Shown: one piece after another, positions 1 to 8,451 of the stretch
Numbering within the stretch: the first letter of the stretch is position 1
Layout of the letters: each line of letters starts with the position of its first letter
Source: Rhodococcus sp. UNC23MFCrub1.1
Lineage (GTDB): Bacteria > Actinomycetota > Actinomycetes > Mycobacteriales > Mycobacteriaceae
NCBI RefSeq assembly: GCF_000686025.1
Contig: NZ_JMLQ01000006.1
Location: forward strand, 217,426 to 281,425
DNA length: 64,000 nt
Direction: 5' to 3'
Notes under the pieces: generated by a model
Databases searched by the model: none
Told to the model about the DNA's origin: nothing
Seen by the model: the letters and a program-made list of their open reading frames with translations, nothing else
Program-made: the position numbers and the translations under genes

Positions 1-177
1 GCGCTTCGCGGAGGTCTCCTCCCGTCCCTCGTCACCTCCGCCCACGCCGTGCACCATCAGCGCTGGATCATTGCCGAGGTGCCGGTGAGCACGCGGCCGC
101 TGTCGGGCACTGCGCGACCGAACGTCGGATCACTCCTGCGCACGGTCGTCGTTCTCGCGAGGCGCCGCCGGGCCTAG
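1..177 (+). CDS. C-terminal fragment of an unidentified protein (possibly a family 2 glycosyltransferase)
   Basis: Frame 1 is open from the window edge to a TAG at 175-177, giving 58 residues with no start inside the window. The tail holds an IIAEVPVSTRP stretch and ends in an Arg-rich LARRRRA. An EVPV segment followed by an Arg/Pro/Gly stretch recalls the C-terminus of family 2 glycosyltransferases, but this is only a resemblance. The stop lies 10 bases before the GTG of the next gene, so the two are probably co-transcribed. A short antisense frame over 68-532 is a shadow. Confidence 0.5.
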   Translation, partial: ALRGGLLPSLVTSAHAVHHQRWIIAEVPVSTRPLSGTARPNVGSLLRTVVVLARRRRA

Positions 178-187
178 AGTCGTCCGG

Positions 188-805
188 GTGACCGAACCCG
201 ACACCGAGGTGCGCTCTCAGCAAGGGCTGGACCGCATCGTGTTCTTCTCCGACGCGGTGGTGGCGATCGCCATCATGCTCGTCGTGCTCCCCCTCGTGGA
301 CAGTGCCCGCGACACCCCGGAGGGTGCGGGAGCGTTCCTGCGGGAGAACGGCTACGCACTCGTGGCCGCGGGCATCAGCTTCGCGGTCATCGCGGGGTTC
401 TGGCGCGATCATCACGCGCTCTTCACTCGTGTCACGGGGTACGACGAGGTCGTCGTGCGGCTCAACCTCCTGTGGCTCGCCGGCATCGTGCTGATGCCCG
501 TGGCGACTGTGCTGGAGGTCGCGGCTCCCCACGGGGACCCGTTGTCGGTGGGGCTGTACCTCGGGGTCATCGCCGTGACCATGATCGTGTCCCGTCTCCT
601 CGCAGCACGAGTGCGTGCTGCGGGCTTCCTGCGTGGAGATCTGCGTCGCGGCGCGCGCGGCGCGGCGGTGCCCTGGGTTCCGGTCGTTCTGTTCCTGGTG
701 GTCTCCGCGGTGGCGCTGCCCGTCCCGTCTGTGGGCCTCTACGCACTGCTCGCGATGCTGTTCGCCCCGTTGCTCTCTCGCGCGCTGGCCGGAGGTGCGC
801 GGTGA
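188..805 (+). CDS. TMEM175-family (DUF1211) putative potassium channel
   Basis: A 205-residue membrane protein beginning with GTG. The first helix carries the family signature RxxxFSD (Arg16, Phe20-Ser21-Asp22), followed by a strongly hydrophobic segment. About six membrane segments are visible, which is one TMEM175 repeat; bacterial members assemble as tetramers to make a K+ pore without the classical selectivity filter. The stop overlaps the next start as GTGA (802-805), so translation is probably coupled to the dipeptidase gene. Family assignment is good; ion selectivity is inferred from the family. Confidence 0.85.
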   Translation: MTEPDTEVRSQQGLDRIVFFSDAVVAIAIMLVVLPLVDSARDTPEGAGAFLRENGYALVAAGISFAVIAGFWRDHHALFTRVTGYDEVVVRLNLLWLAGIVLMPVATVLEVAAPHGDPLSVGLYLGVIAVTMIVSRLLAARVRAAGFLRGDLRRGARGAAVPWVPVVLFLVVSAVALPVPSVGLYALLAMLFAPLLSRALAGGAR

Positions 806-1761
806 CAGCGCTGTGGGAACAGCACACCTGCCTGCCGCTGTACGCGGACACCGACATCACCGAACTGGCGCGGTACGAGGCGGGGAGCTACCTCTCCGTC
901 AACGTCGGCTACTCGCCCCACACGAAGGCGTCGGCGACGGAGTTGGCCACGACGTGGAGTGCGCGGGCACTCGCGGACGGTCGCTTCCTTCCGGCGCGGA
1001 GCGTGGCCGACATCGACGAGGCCCGACGACGGGGACTGCGTGCCCTGGCCTTCGACCTCGAGGACTCCGCTCCTCTGGACGGCGACCTCGACAACGTGCG
1101 CTACTTCGTCGAACTGGGCGTGCGCTCGATGCTGCCCACCTACAACCATGCGAATGCCGCGGGATGCGGATGCCTCGACGCCGTCGACACGGGTCTCACC
1201 GCCCACGGACGCGACCTGATCCGGGCGATGAACGAGGCGGGCATGGCAGCGGACGGGTCGCACTGTTCCCGGCGGACGGGGCTCGACATCGCCGCGACGA
1301 CGTCCCGGCCGATGATCTACAGTCATTCCAATTTCGCTGCGCTGTGGGAACATCCGCGGAACATCACCGACGAGCAGGCGCGTGCGTGCGCCGACACCGG
1401 CGGCGTGGTCGGCATCAACGGGGTGGGCATCTTCCTCGGCGTCAACGAACCCGAACGTCGCGCGGATCGGGTGCGCGCCATGGCCGACCACGTCGAGTAC
1501 GGAGTCGACCTGGTCGGGATCGATCACATCGGTGTCGGCAGCGACTACTCCTTCGACCACGAGGACTTCAACACCGAGTTGGCGCTCCACCCCGAGGCGT
1601 TCTCCGAGGAGTACACGAGATACGGGGCACTGCAGTGGGTTCCGCCCGAGGACACCCACACGCTCCCGGCCGTGCTCGCCGAGCGCGGCTGGGACGAGAG
1701 TGCGGTGGCGGCTGTGTTCGGCGGCAACTTCCGCCGCGTGGCCGACGCCGTGTGGACCTGA
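802..1761 (+). CDS. Membrane dipeptidase (peptidase family M19)
   Basis: A 319-residue zinc dipeptidase of the renal dipeptidase family, expected to cleave short dipeptides using two metals. Family landmarks appear in order: an N-terminal QHTCLPL (where many members have HxD), a DLEDSAPL segment with the bridging Glu, MLPTYNHAN, DGSHCS, YSHSNFAAL, and GVGSDYSFD near the C-terminus. No signal peptide is seen, so it is probably cytoplasmic despite the family name. The GTG at 802 overlaps the upstream channel stop; a longer frame back to 472 lies inside the channel gene and is not used. The Cys in place of the first-motif Asp is worth noting. Confidence 0.85.
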   Translation: MTALWEQHTCLPLYADTDITELARYEAGSYLSVNVGYSPHTKASATELATTWSARALADGRFLPARSVADIDEARRRGLRALAFDLEDSAPLDGDLDNVRYFVELGVRSMLPTYNHANAAGCGCLDAVDTGLTAHGRDLIRAMNEAGMAADGSHCSRRTGLDIAATTSRPMIYSHSNFAALWEHPRNITDEQARACADTGGVVGINGVGIFLGVNEPERRADRVRAMADHVEYGVDLVGIDHIGVGSDYSFDHEDFNTELALHPEAFSEEYTRYGALQWVPPEDTHTLPAVLAERGWDESAVAAVFGGNFRRVADAVWT

Positions 1762-1782
1762 CGCCGGCTGGACCCGACCCTG

Positions 1783-2214
1783 TCAGGCGGGCGTCAGGCG
1801 GAAGATCGGGAACTGTCGCCCCTCCGCCGTCGTCGTGTACTCGAGGAAGCCGGGGGACGCCGAGGTGAACTTCGCCCAGTGAGTCTCCCATTCGTCGTCG
1901 GGCACCTCGGTGACGTCGACGGCGATGGTGCGTACGGTCGCGTCGTCGCCTGGGACCTCCATGTCGATGCGTGGGTGAGCCCGGAGGTTGTGCACCCATG
2001 CGGGATCCTTCACCGCCCCCGCCGCGGAGCCCACCACCAACCAGGTGCCGTTCTCGGAGATCGCGAAGAGCGGGTTCAGCCGCACCTCGCCGCTACGTGC
2101 ACCGATCGAGTGCAGCACCACGAGGTTGTCGCCGAACCCGGCTGTCGCCACGTGTCCACCGTTGTCGCGGAACTCCGCGATGACCATCGAGTTGAAGTCG
2201 CTCATGGTGGTCAT
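1783..2214 (-). CDS. Deazaflavin (F420)-dependent nitroreductase family protein (Ddn-like)
   Basis: A 143-residue single-domain protein of the split beta-barrel Ddn/Rv3547-like family, which uses reduced coenzyme F420 to reduce quinones or nitro compounds. Typical pieces are LHSIGARSGEVRLNPL, the central GTWLVVGSAAGAVKDPAWVHNLRAHP, and a C-terminal PGFLEYTTTAEGRQFPIFRL. The ATG at 2214 is chosen because GAGGAC lies a few bases upstream; a second ATG at 2205 is possible. The gene converges on the dipeptidase gene with a 21-base gap. The family is clear; the true substrate is unknown. Confidence 0.85.
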   Translation of the reverse strand: MTTMSDFNSMVIAEFRDNGGHVATAGFGDNLVVLHSIGARSGEVRLNPLFAISENGTWLVVGSAAGAVKDPAWVHNLRAHPRIDMEVPGDDATVRTIAVDVTEVPDDEWETHWAKFTSASPGFLEYTTTAEGRQFPIFRLTPA

Positions 2215-2384
2215 TCTGGTGTCCTCGTCGTCGCGACGACCATCGATCCGGAATAACGATTCGACACACCCGTTGCACCAGAGGAGCGGGGCGCCCGCGG
2301 GTGGCTTCACCGCCCCCGTCGCGGGGTACTCCGCGCACACGAGCACGAACTCGGATCACGAACAACGAACAGGAGTTCACGCAC

Positions 2385-3233
2385 ATGAGCCACGTTCCTT
2401 CCCTCTCCCTCAACGACGGCCGGTCCATCCCCCAGCTGGGTTTCGGCGTCTTCCAGATCGAGCCGGAGAAGACCGCCGATGCCGTCCGCACCGCGATCGA
2501 GGTGGGCTACCGCCACCTGGACACCGCGCAGATGTACGGCAACGAGAAGGAGACCGGCCAGGGAGTGAAGGACTCGGGCGTCTCCCGTGACGACGTCTGG
2601 ATCACCAGCAAGCTGAACAACGGCTTCCACCGCCCCGACGACGCCCGTCGCTCGTTCGACGAGACACTCGAGAAGTTGGGCACCGACTACATCGACCTGT
2701 TCCTCATCCACTGGCCGCTGCCGACGCAGTACGACGGTGACTACGTCTCCACCTGGAAGGTGCTCGAGGAGTTCACGAAGGACGGACGGGCGCGCAGCAT
2801 CGGTGTCTCGAACTTCCAGGTGCCGCACCTCGAGAAGTTGGCGCAGGAGACGGAGACCGTCCCGTCGGTCAACCAGATCGAGGTCCACCCGTACTTCTCG
2901 AACTACCAGGTGCGCGCGTACGGCGCGGAGCACGGAATCGCCACCGAGGCGTGGTCACCCATCGCGCAGGGCAAGGTTCTCGGTGACCCCGAGCTCGAGC
3001 GCATCGCGAAGGACGTCGGCAAGACCACCGCGCAGGTCACCCTCCGCTGGCACATCCAGCGCGGCGACATCATCTTCCCGAAGTCGGTCACGCGGGAGCG
3101 CGTCGAGGCGAACTTCGACATCTTCGACTTCGAACTCGACGACCGTCAGATCGCCGACATCTCGGCGCTGGACAAGGGTGAGGACGGCCGCACCGGCCCC
3201 AACCCCGATACGTTCGACATGATCCCCGACTGA
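2385..3233 (+). CDS. Aldo/keto reductase (2,5-diketo-D-gluconate reductase-like)
   Basis: A 282-residue NADPH-dependent TIM-barrel reductase. The catalytic tetrad is visible: Asp and Tyr in [14 protein letters not shown], Lys in the TSKLNN segment, and His in [20 protein letters not shown] and the C-terminal [19 protein letters not shown] (NADPH site) complete the family pattern. The ATG at 2385 has AGGAG ten bases upstream; a longer frame from 2301 lacks such a site. A strong terminator follows at 3257-3294. It likely reduces small aldehydes or ketones; the substrate cannot be read from the sequence. Confidence 0.92.
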   Translation: MSHVPSLSLNDGRSIPQLGFGVFQIEPEKTADAVRTAIEVGYRHLDTAQMYGNEKETGQGVKDSGVSRDDVWITSKLNNGFHRPDDARRSFDETLEKLGTDYIDLFLIHWPLPTQYDGDYVSTWKVLEEFTKDGRARSIGVSNFQVPHLEKLAQETETVPSVNQIEVHPYFSNYQVRAYGAEHGIATEAWSPIAQGKVLGDPELERIAKDVGKTTAQVTLRWHIQRGDIIFPKSVTRERVEANFDIFDFELDDRQIADISALDKGEDGRTGPNPDTFDMIPD

Positions 3234-3256
3234 ATAGAGCCGCTGAAATAAGGACA

Positions 3257-3294
3257 CGAAAGGTCCGGTTACCAGCCAGTAGCCGGACCTTTCG
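3257..3294 (+). terminator. Terminator hairpin after the aldo/keto reductase gene
   Basis: A perfect 12-bp stem, 3257-3268 paired with 3283-3294 (CGAAAGGTCCGG and its complement), closes a 14-base loop. It starts 23 bases after the reductase stop and ends before the lpd start. No U-tract follows, which is common in GC-rich actinobacteria. Confidence 0.75.
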
Positions 3295-3331
3295 GTGTGT
3301 GTCCGGATCGACGGGACTAAGGTGGGCAACC

Positions 3332-4735
3332 GTGACCTCACACTATGACGTCGTCGTTCTCGGAGCCGGACCCGGTGGGTACGTCGCAGCCATCCGCGCG
3401 GCGCAGCTGGGCCTGAAGACCGCCATCATCGAGCAGAAGTACTGGGGCGGTGTCTGCCTCAACGTGGGCTGCATCCCGTCCAAGGCTCTGCTGCGCAACG
3501 CCGAACTGGCGCACCTGTTCACCAAGGAAGCCAAGCAGTTCGGCATCTCCGGTGACGTGTCGTTCGACTTCGGCGCTGCCTACGATCGCAGCCGCAAGGT
3601 CGCGGACGGTCGCGTCAAGGGAATCCACTTCCTGATGAAGAAGAACAAGATCGACCAGCTCGACGGCAAGGGGTCGTTCACCGACGCCAACACCATCGAG
3701 GTGGAGTTGACGAAGGGTGGCAGCGAGACCGTCACCTTCGACAATGCGATCATCTCCACCGGCAGCACCACGAAGCTGCTGCCCGGAACGTCGCTGAGCG
3801 AGAACGTCGTGACGTACGAGGAGCAGATCATGACGAAGGAGCTCCCGGGCTCCATCCTCATCGTCGGCGCGGGCGCCATCGGCATGGAGTTCGGGTACGT
3901 CCTGAAGAATTACGGCGTCGACGTCACCATCGTCGAGTTCCTCGATCGCGCGCTCCCGAACGAGGACGAGGACGTCTCCAAGGAGATCGCCAAGCAGTAC
4001 AAGAAGCTCGGCGTGAAGATCATGACCGGCGCCGCGGTGCAGAGCATCGACGACGACGGCAGCAAGGTCACCGTCGCGATCAAGAACAACAAGAGCGGCG
4101 AGACCGAGACGGTCACCGTCGACAAGGTCATGCAGTCCGTCGGATTCGCTCCTCGTGTCGAGGGATTCGGGCTCGACAAGACGGGCGTCGAGGTCACCGA
4201 TCGCGGGGCCATCGCCATCGACTCGGTCATGCGCACCAACGTGCCGCACATCTACGCGATCGGTGACGTGACGGCGAAGCTGCAGCTCGCCCACGTCGCC
4301 GAGGCACAGGGTGTCGTGGCGGCCGAGACCATCGGCGGCGCCGAGACGCTTCCCATCGACGATTACCGCTTCATGCCGCGCGCGACCTTCTGCCAGCCCC
4401 AGGTAGCCAGCTTCGGTCTCACCGAGCAGCAGGCCAAGGACGCCGGCCACGACATCAAGGTCGCGACGTTCCCCATGACGGCGAACGGCAAGGCACACGG
4501 ACTCGGCGATCCCACCGGCTTCGTCAAGCTCATCGCCGACACGAAGCACGGCGAGCTGCTCGGCGGGCACCTCATCGGACCCGACGTCTCGGAGCTCCTC
4601 CCGGAGCTGACGCTCGCGCAGAAGTGGGACCTGACGGCCACCGAACTCGCGCGCAATGTGCACACGCACCCGACGCTGTCCGAGGCACTGCAGGAGGCCA
4701 TCCACGGCCTCGCAGGGCACATGATCAACTTCTGA
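3332..4735 (+). CDS. lpd: Dihydrolipoyl dehydrogenase
   Basis: A 467-residue FAD flavoprotein, the E3 component that reoxidises dihydrolipoamide in 2-oxo acid dehydrogenase complexes. The FAD-binding GAGPGGY is at 11-17 and the redox disulfide is Cys42/Cys47 in [12 protein letters not shown]. An NAD-binding [10 protein letters not shown] lies mid-protein, and the catalytic His446-Glu451 pair is in HTHPTLSE. The GTG at 3332 is the start that gives the normal family N-terminus. In M. tuberculosis the equivalent Rv0462 also sits just before the ramB/icl region; there E3 additionally serves a peroxidase pathway, which I infer may apply here. A hairpin terminator follows. Confidence 0.96.
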   Translation: MTSHYDVVVLGAGPGGYVAAIRAAQLGLKTAIIEQKYWGGVCLNVGCIPSKALLRNAELAHLFTKEAKQFGISGDVSFDFGAAYDRSRKVADGRVKGIHFLMKKNKIDQLDGKGSFTDANTIEVELTKGGSETVTFDNAIISTGSTTKLLPGTSLSENVVTYEEQIMTKELPGSILIVGAGAIGMEFGYVLKNYGVDVTIVEFLDRALPNEDEDVSKEIAKQYKKLGVKIMTGAAVQSIDDDGSKVTVAIKNNKSGETETVTVDKVMQSVGFAPRVEGFGLDKTGVEVTDRGAIAIDSVMRTNVPHIYAIGDVTAKLQLAHVAEAQGVVAAETIGGAETLPIDDYRFMPRATFCQPQVASFGLTEQQAKDAGHDIKVATFPMTANGKAHGLGDPTGFVKLIADTKHGELLGGHLIGPDVSELLPELTLAQKWDLTATELARNVHTHPTLSEALQEAIHGLAGHMINF

Positions 4736-4741
4736 TCTTCC

Positions 4742-4787
4742 GACGAGAACACCCCGGCCGCTCACGAGCGACCGGGGTGTTCTCGTC
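4742..4787. terminator. Bidirectional terminator between lpd and the convergent AhpD-like gene
   Basis: A perfect 16-bp inverted repeat, 4742-4757 with 4772-4787 (GACGAGAACACCCCGG and its complement), with a 14-base loop. It lies between two convergent genes and can serve both strands. Confidence 0.85.
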
Positions 4788-4794
4788 TGCGCAG

Positions 4795-5331
4795 CTACTG
4801 GTAGTCGCGGGGGATGCGCAGTGTCGTGATCGTGGTGGCGAGTCCGTCGTACTGGGTCACCAGCAGCACGAACTCGATGAGCGATCGGGACGACCAGACC
4901 GTCGTCAGCTCGGTCCACGTGGCGTCGGACAGATCGCGGGTCGACACCAGCTCGTCCACCGCCCGCAGGATCAGGGCGGTCCGACTGTCGAGACCCGGAG
5001 CGTCGGGACCGGCGGCGATGGCGTCGGCGAGGGCGTCGTCGATGCCGGCGCGCGCGCCCAGACGGAGGTGATGGTCCTGTTCGTACCGGCAGTCGCGGAG
5101 TGCGGCGACCCGCAGGATCACCGTCTCGGTGTCCTTGCGGGGCAACCCACCGAACGGCATCAGGCGGCCGCTGTAGAACAGCCAGGCGCGGAACAGGCCG
5201 CCCGTCTGTCCCAGAGTGGAGAACAGGTGCATGTCGCCGGTGCGGGTGACCGCGCCGGCCAGTCGGGCGATGCCCCAGTTGACGGGACGCAGCGAGCGGA
5301 GGGTGGCCGGAGGGGTGCGGTGTCCTGTCAC
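4795..5331 (-). CDS. Carboxymuconolactone decarboxylase / AhpD-like family protein
   Basis: A 178-residue all-helical protein of the CMD/AhpD superfamily. The core is LPRKDTETVILRVAALRDCRYEQDHHLRLG, in which only one Cys of the AhpD CxxC is present, so peroxidase activity like that of AhpD is doubtful. The GTG at 5331 is preferred; a TTG at 5382 would extend it into the palindrome at 5377-5394. By position it matches Rv0464c in M. tuberculosis. It is divergent from the XRE gene and convergent with lpd. The biochemical role is unknown. Confidence 0.75.
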   Translation of the reverse strand: MTGHRTPPATLRSLRPVNWGIARLAGAVTRTGDMHLFSTLGQTGGLFRAWLFYSGRLMPFGGLPRKDTETVILRVAALRDCRYEQDHHLRLGARAGIDDALADAIAAGPDAPGLDSRTALILRAVDELVSTRDLSDATWTELTTVWSSRSLIEFVLLVTQYDGLATTITTLRIPRDYQ

Positions 5332-5376
5332 GTCGCTGAGGCTAACACCCGAGTCTTCCCCCGCTCGGTGATCTGA

Positions 5377-5394
5377 TGTCAAGAAGTCTTGACA
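5377..5394. promoter_or_regulatory. 18-bp palindromic operator between the AhpD-like and XRE genes
   Basis: TGTCAAGA (5377-5384) and TCTTGACA (5387-5394) form a perfect inverted repeat with a 2-base spacer. Each arm contains TTGACA on one strand, so both divergent promoters could have their -35 element inside it. A further half-site, TGACAAG, follows at 5399-5405. The position fits an operator for the small XRE regulator encoded 30 bases downstream. Confidence 0.55.
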
Positions 5395-5423
5395 CGTAAT
5401 GACAAGTGGAGTTGACTCGGATC

Positions 5424-5657
5424 ATGGTCGTGACGAACCGGGTGCGGGAGTTCCGTAAGTCGTCGCGCCTGACCCAGGCGGAACTGGGGCGGGCGTGCGG
5501 AGTGAGCCGGCAGTCGATCGTCTCGGTCGAGGGTGGCGACTATTCGCCCAGCGTGTACCTGGCCCTGAAGCTGGCGGGAGCGCTCGACTCGACGGTCGAG
5601 GATCTCTTCCCGCTCACCCCCGATGATCGGCTCGAACCTGAGGAGGAATCGACATGA
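5424..5657 (+). CDS. Small XRE-family regulator
   Basis: A 77-residue protein made almost entirely of a lambda-repressor type helix-turn-helix: REFRKSSRLTQAELGRACG, then VSRQSIVSVEGGDYSPSVYLALKLAGAL. It resembles the short YgzD-like regulators that pair with a membrane protein. ATG 5424 is used; GTG 5406 and GTG 5430 are alternatives. The stop overlaps the next ATG (ATGA at 5654-5657), so the pair is translationally coupled. Autoregulation through the 5377-5394 palindrome is an inference. Confidence 0.85.
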   Translation: MVVTNRVREFRKSSRLTQAELGRACGVSRQSIVSVEGGDYSPSVYLALKLAGALDSTVEDLFPLTPDDRLEPEEEST

Positions 5658-6148
5658 GCATCTTCACCTCGTCAATGCGAATGGTCGGCGATCTGGACAG
5701 CGAGTTCTATGACGACGAGCGTCAGAGAGACGTGTGGAACGAGGCAGCCGCAGTGGGTCTGCAATTGCACATCTTCGGCGGGCTGATCGCCGCCGCCGTC
5801 CTCCCATGGGTTGCCGGTCCGACAGGTGCGTGGATCGCGTTGGGCATCATCGTCTTCGGTGCGGTCGTGAACTACGCGACCATCGGGTACGCCAAGTCCA
5901 AGAACGTCGACCTGTTCGCAGAGTCGCGGTGGTTCACGGCGCGCGCCAACGTGACTGCCGCGTTGATGCTCGTCGCATTCGTCGGCATCGGCGTGACGCT
6001 CGCTCCCGACAAGTACCTGCCGAGCCGCGCGGGAGCCGACACGTGGGCGGGCCTGGTGGTCGGGGGGATCGTCGGCGGCGGAGCGGTGGCGCTGATGATC
6101 CGGCGCAGCCGCCGTCGCAAGCAGCAGTTCGAGACCGAAGAGGACTGA
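5654..6148 (+). CDS. Membrane protein paired with the XRE regulator
   Basis: A 164-residue protein with about 35 soluble N-terminal residues rich in acidic and polar side chains. Four hydrophobic segments follow (about 35-55, 58-78, 93-113 and 126-148). It ends in a basic run, RRSRRRKQQ, and an acidic tail. The start overlaps the XRE stop. Such XRE plus membrane-protein pairs are common in actinobacteria and Firmicutes, but the role of this membrane partner is not known. It converges on ramB with only one intervening base. Confidence 0.7.
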   Translation: MSIFTSSMRMVGDLDSEFYDDERQRDVWNEAAAVGLQLHIFGGLIAAAVLPWVAGPTGAWIALGIIVFGAVVNYATIGYAKSKNVDLFAESRWFTARANVTAALMLVAFVGIGVTLAPDKYLPSRAGADTWAGLVVGGIVGGGAVALMIRRSRRRKQQFETEED

Positions 6149-6149
6149 G

Positions 6150-7562
6150 TCAGCGAATGGTATACGGCGACACCGAGCTTCGATGTTCGTCGATGTCGAG
6201 TTCCTTGCCCAGCGGCGGGAACGCACGCTGCGGGCAGTGGGCACGCTCGCACACGCGGCATCCGGCGCCGATCGGCGTCGCCACGGAGGATCCGTCCAAC
6301 TCCAGGCCGTCGGCGTAGACCAACCTATTCCCGTGACGCACTTCGCATCCCAGACCGATGGCGAAGGTCTTGCCGGGTTCGCCGTAGCGCGCCGCTCGCC
6401 GCTCCACCGTGCGCGCGATCCACAGGTAGCGCCGACCGTCGGGCATCTCGGCGATCTGGGTCATGATCTTGCCCGGGTAGGCGAACGTCTCGTACACGTT
6501 CCACAGCGGGCACGTGCCGCCGCTCGACGAGAAGTGGAACCCGGTGGCCGACTGGCGTTTGGACATGTTGCCGGCACGGTCGACCCGGACGAACGAGAAC
6601 GGGACCCCGCGGAGCGACGGCCGCTGCAGCGTCGAGAGCCGGTGACAGATGGTCTCGTAACTCACCGCGTAGTAGGCGGAGAGTCGTTCGATGTCGTACC
6701 GGAAATCCTCCGCCACCTCGTGGAAGCGCGCGTACGGCAGCACGGTCGCCGCGGCGAAGTAGTTGGCGAAGCCGAGTCGTGCGAGTGCCCGCGACTCCGC
6801 GCCGGTGAAGCCCCCGTCCTCGACCATGCTGCGGATCAGGTCGCCGTTCTCCAGGTACGCGAGTTCGGCCGCGAAGCGGAACACCTTCTGGCCGGCCGAC
6901 AGTCGCGGGGAGATCTCGAGAACACGGGTCCGCGCGTCGAAGCGGTGCAGGACGTTCTCGCCCAGGTCGATGCGCTCGATGACCTGGACGTCGTACAGAT
7001 TGCGGAGCCGTTTGGCTATCTCGGCCGCGACGTCCGCCCGGTGGAAACGCAATCGGTTCGCCAGGTCCTCGGCCGCACGATCGAGTGCGTCGAGGTAGTT
7101 CTGGCGTTGGTAGAAGTAGTCGCGGACCTCCTCGTGCGGTTTCGAGATGGATCCGCTGCCGCTGCCGTCGGCGAAGCGGTCCTCGGTCGCCGCCGCGAGT
7201 TGGGCGGTGGTGTTGCGGTACCGGCGATGCATGGTGACCATCGCTCGCGCCATCGCCGGGTGGTCGGCCACGAGTTCGGCCAGCTCGTCGATGTCCGCGT
7301 CGACTCCGACGTCCTGGTCCAGGGTCACCTCGCGGAGTTCGGCGACGAGCCTCGTGTCGTCCTGGGTGGAGAAGAACGTGGTGTCGACCCCGAACACTGC
7401 GGTGATGCGCGTCAACACCGCTGACGACAGCGGTCGGACGTCGTGCTCGATCTGGTTGAGGTAGCTGGCCGAGATCGCGAGCTGCTTGGCGAGCGCCGCT
7501 TGGCTCAACCCTCGCTCGACCCTCAGTTGGCGAAGCCGGCCGCCGACGTAGGTCCGTGCCAT
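6150..7562 (-). CDS. ramB: RamB-type regulator of acetate metabolism and the glyoxylate shunt
   Basis: A 470-residue regulator. Residues 1-65 form an XRE helix-turn-helix (LRQLRVERGLSQAALAKQL, then SASYLNQIEHDVRPLS). A central region holds the short-chain fatty-acyl regulator fold, with YDVQVIERIDLGENVLHRFD and QKVFRFAAELAYLE. The C-terminal domain carries a Cys cluster, CRVCERAHCPQRAFPPLG, and a SSGGTCPLWN motif, typical of RamB. In Corynebacterium and Mycobacterium RamB binds promoters of isocitrate lyase and its own gene. Its place next to aceA supports the name. Direct repeats in its upstream region (7598-7616) may be binding sites. Confidence 0.9.
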   Translation of the reverse strand: MARTYVGGRLRQLRVERGLSQAALAKQLAISASYLNQIEHDVRPLSSAVLTRITAVFGVDTTFFSTQDDTRLVAELREVTLDQDVGVDADIDELAELVADHPAMARAMVTMHRRYRNTTAQLAAATEDRFADGSGSGSISKPHEEVRDYFYQRQNYLDALDRAAEDLANRLRFHRADVAAEIAKRLRNLYDVQVIERIDLGENVLHRFDARTRVLEISPRLSAGQKVFRFAAELAYLENGDLIRSMVEDGGFTGAESRALARLGFANYFAAATVLPYARFHEVAEDFRYDIERLSAYYAVSYETICHRLSTLQRPSLRGVPFSFVRVDRAGNMSKRQSATGFHFSSSGGTCPLWNVYETFAYPGKIMTQIAEMPDGRRYLWIARTVERRAARYGEPGKTFAIGLGCEVRHGNRLVYADGLELDGSSVATPIGAGCRVCERAHCPQRAFPPLGKELDIDEHRSSVSPYTIR

Positions 7563-7597
7563 GCGGACAGTCTAGGACGCCCCCGGCATTACCCCGT

Positions 7598-7616
7598 CTT
7601 TGCCAGGTCCTTGCAG
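7598..7616. promoter_or_regulatory. Candidate RamB boxes upstream of ramB
   Basis: CTTTGCCA (7598-7605) and CCTTGCAG (7609-7616) are near-repeats 11 bases apart, about one helical turn, and both resemble the CTTTGCAAA core described for corynebacterial RamB. They lie 36-54 bases upstream of the ramB start, which would suit autoregulation. Neither copy is a full match. Confidence 0.3.
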
Positions 7617-7738
7617 GTGAGACGGGTTTCAGGTCTGGTCTGTCACACACGGGCGCGCCGGGGAAGACGGGCGCACACTGGGCGTTGCAGGGGGCAGATG
7701 TGCAGTGCACGTGAGAGACGACTGTGAGGAGAAGCGAG

Positions 7739-8101
7739 ATGGCCCACTCGGTACGACAGGAAATTGCCCGCGACGCGGTGGTGCTGGTGGCAGGCACCGT
7801 TCTGGTGTTGTCGACGCTCTGGCTCCCGGTGCCCCACCGCAGCGAGGTGGCCGGCGCCATCCTCGTGCTGGGTCTGCTGGCGGCATTCTCGGCGCTGTGG
7901 GCCATGGGCAGTGCATCGCGCTCGAGCCATTGGGCCCACGTCGTACTCGGTGTCGTGCTGGCGACGTCACCCGTCGTCCTCGCATTCCCCGCCGGTGCTA
8001 GCACGGCGGACTACTACGCGCTCGTCGGCGGCGTCGTGATCGCGGCGATGGGTGTACTGGGAGTGCTGACCGAGCGTCGTCGGGTCGCTGCGACGGCCTG
8101 A
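7739..8101 (+). CDS. SPW-repeat-like small integral membrane protein
   Basis: A 120-residue membrane protein with four hydrophobic stretches and short polar ends. The patterns STLWLPVP and ATSPVVLAFPAG resemble SPW-repeat proteins, two-helix units ending in Ser-Pro-Trp-like turns. The ATG at 7739 has GAGGAG eight bases upstream; a GTG at 7724 is less likely. Rv0463, near lpd in M. tuberculosis, is a similar-sized membrane protein, but equivalence is uncertain. The function is unknown. Confidence 0.65.
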   Translation: MAHSVRQEIARDAVVLVAGTVLVLSTLWLPVPHRSEVAGAILVLGLLAAFSALWAMGSASRSSHWAHVVLGVVLATSPVVLAFPAGASTADYYALVGGVVIAAMGVLGVLTERRRVAATA

Positions 8102-8451
8102 CGCACCAGAAAACAGTACGAACGTACGGTGACGGTGGTCACAGCCGGCCGCGGGCGACGCCGGGGGTGAGCGTGTCGCACGGCGATCTCGTCGGTGTTC
8201 GGTATTGCGTGCATTTCGTTCCCGAACTGCGGTTATCAGGTTACTGACGGGTACGGAGTCGCCACGACACTCGCGACGTTCTTCGCAAGATTCGCAGAAC
8301 GCGCGTACTGCTTAGCGTAGATTTACAGTCTCAGCAGGTAGACACCACTTTTTCTCTGTGCCATCGTGGGGTCGTACATCCGATATGCCTGGCAAGCCTG
8401 CGAAGCACGAGCACGCTGCCGACGCAGACGCAACAGAGACGGAGCTTTTCG
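8102..8451 (+). promoter_or_regulatory. 350-base intergenic region before aceA
   Basis: No gene is visible. It holds an inverted repeat GTACG-AA-CGTAC at 8116-8127. Two TTCGCA-containing segments at 8281-8288 and 8291-8298 are weak candidates for RamB sites. The stretch before the aceA start (around 8310-8350) is less GC-rich than its surroundings and probably carries the aceA promoter. GGAG at 8441-8444 is the aceA ribosome binding site. A convincing -35/-10 pair could not be fixed by eye. Confidence 0.45.

Noticed and set aside
3338..4918. A 526-codon minus-strand frame opposite lpd
   Set aside because: lpd is complete and unambiguous on the plus strand; the minus frame spans the terminator and has shadow composition.
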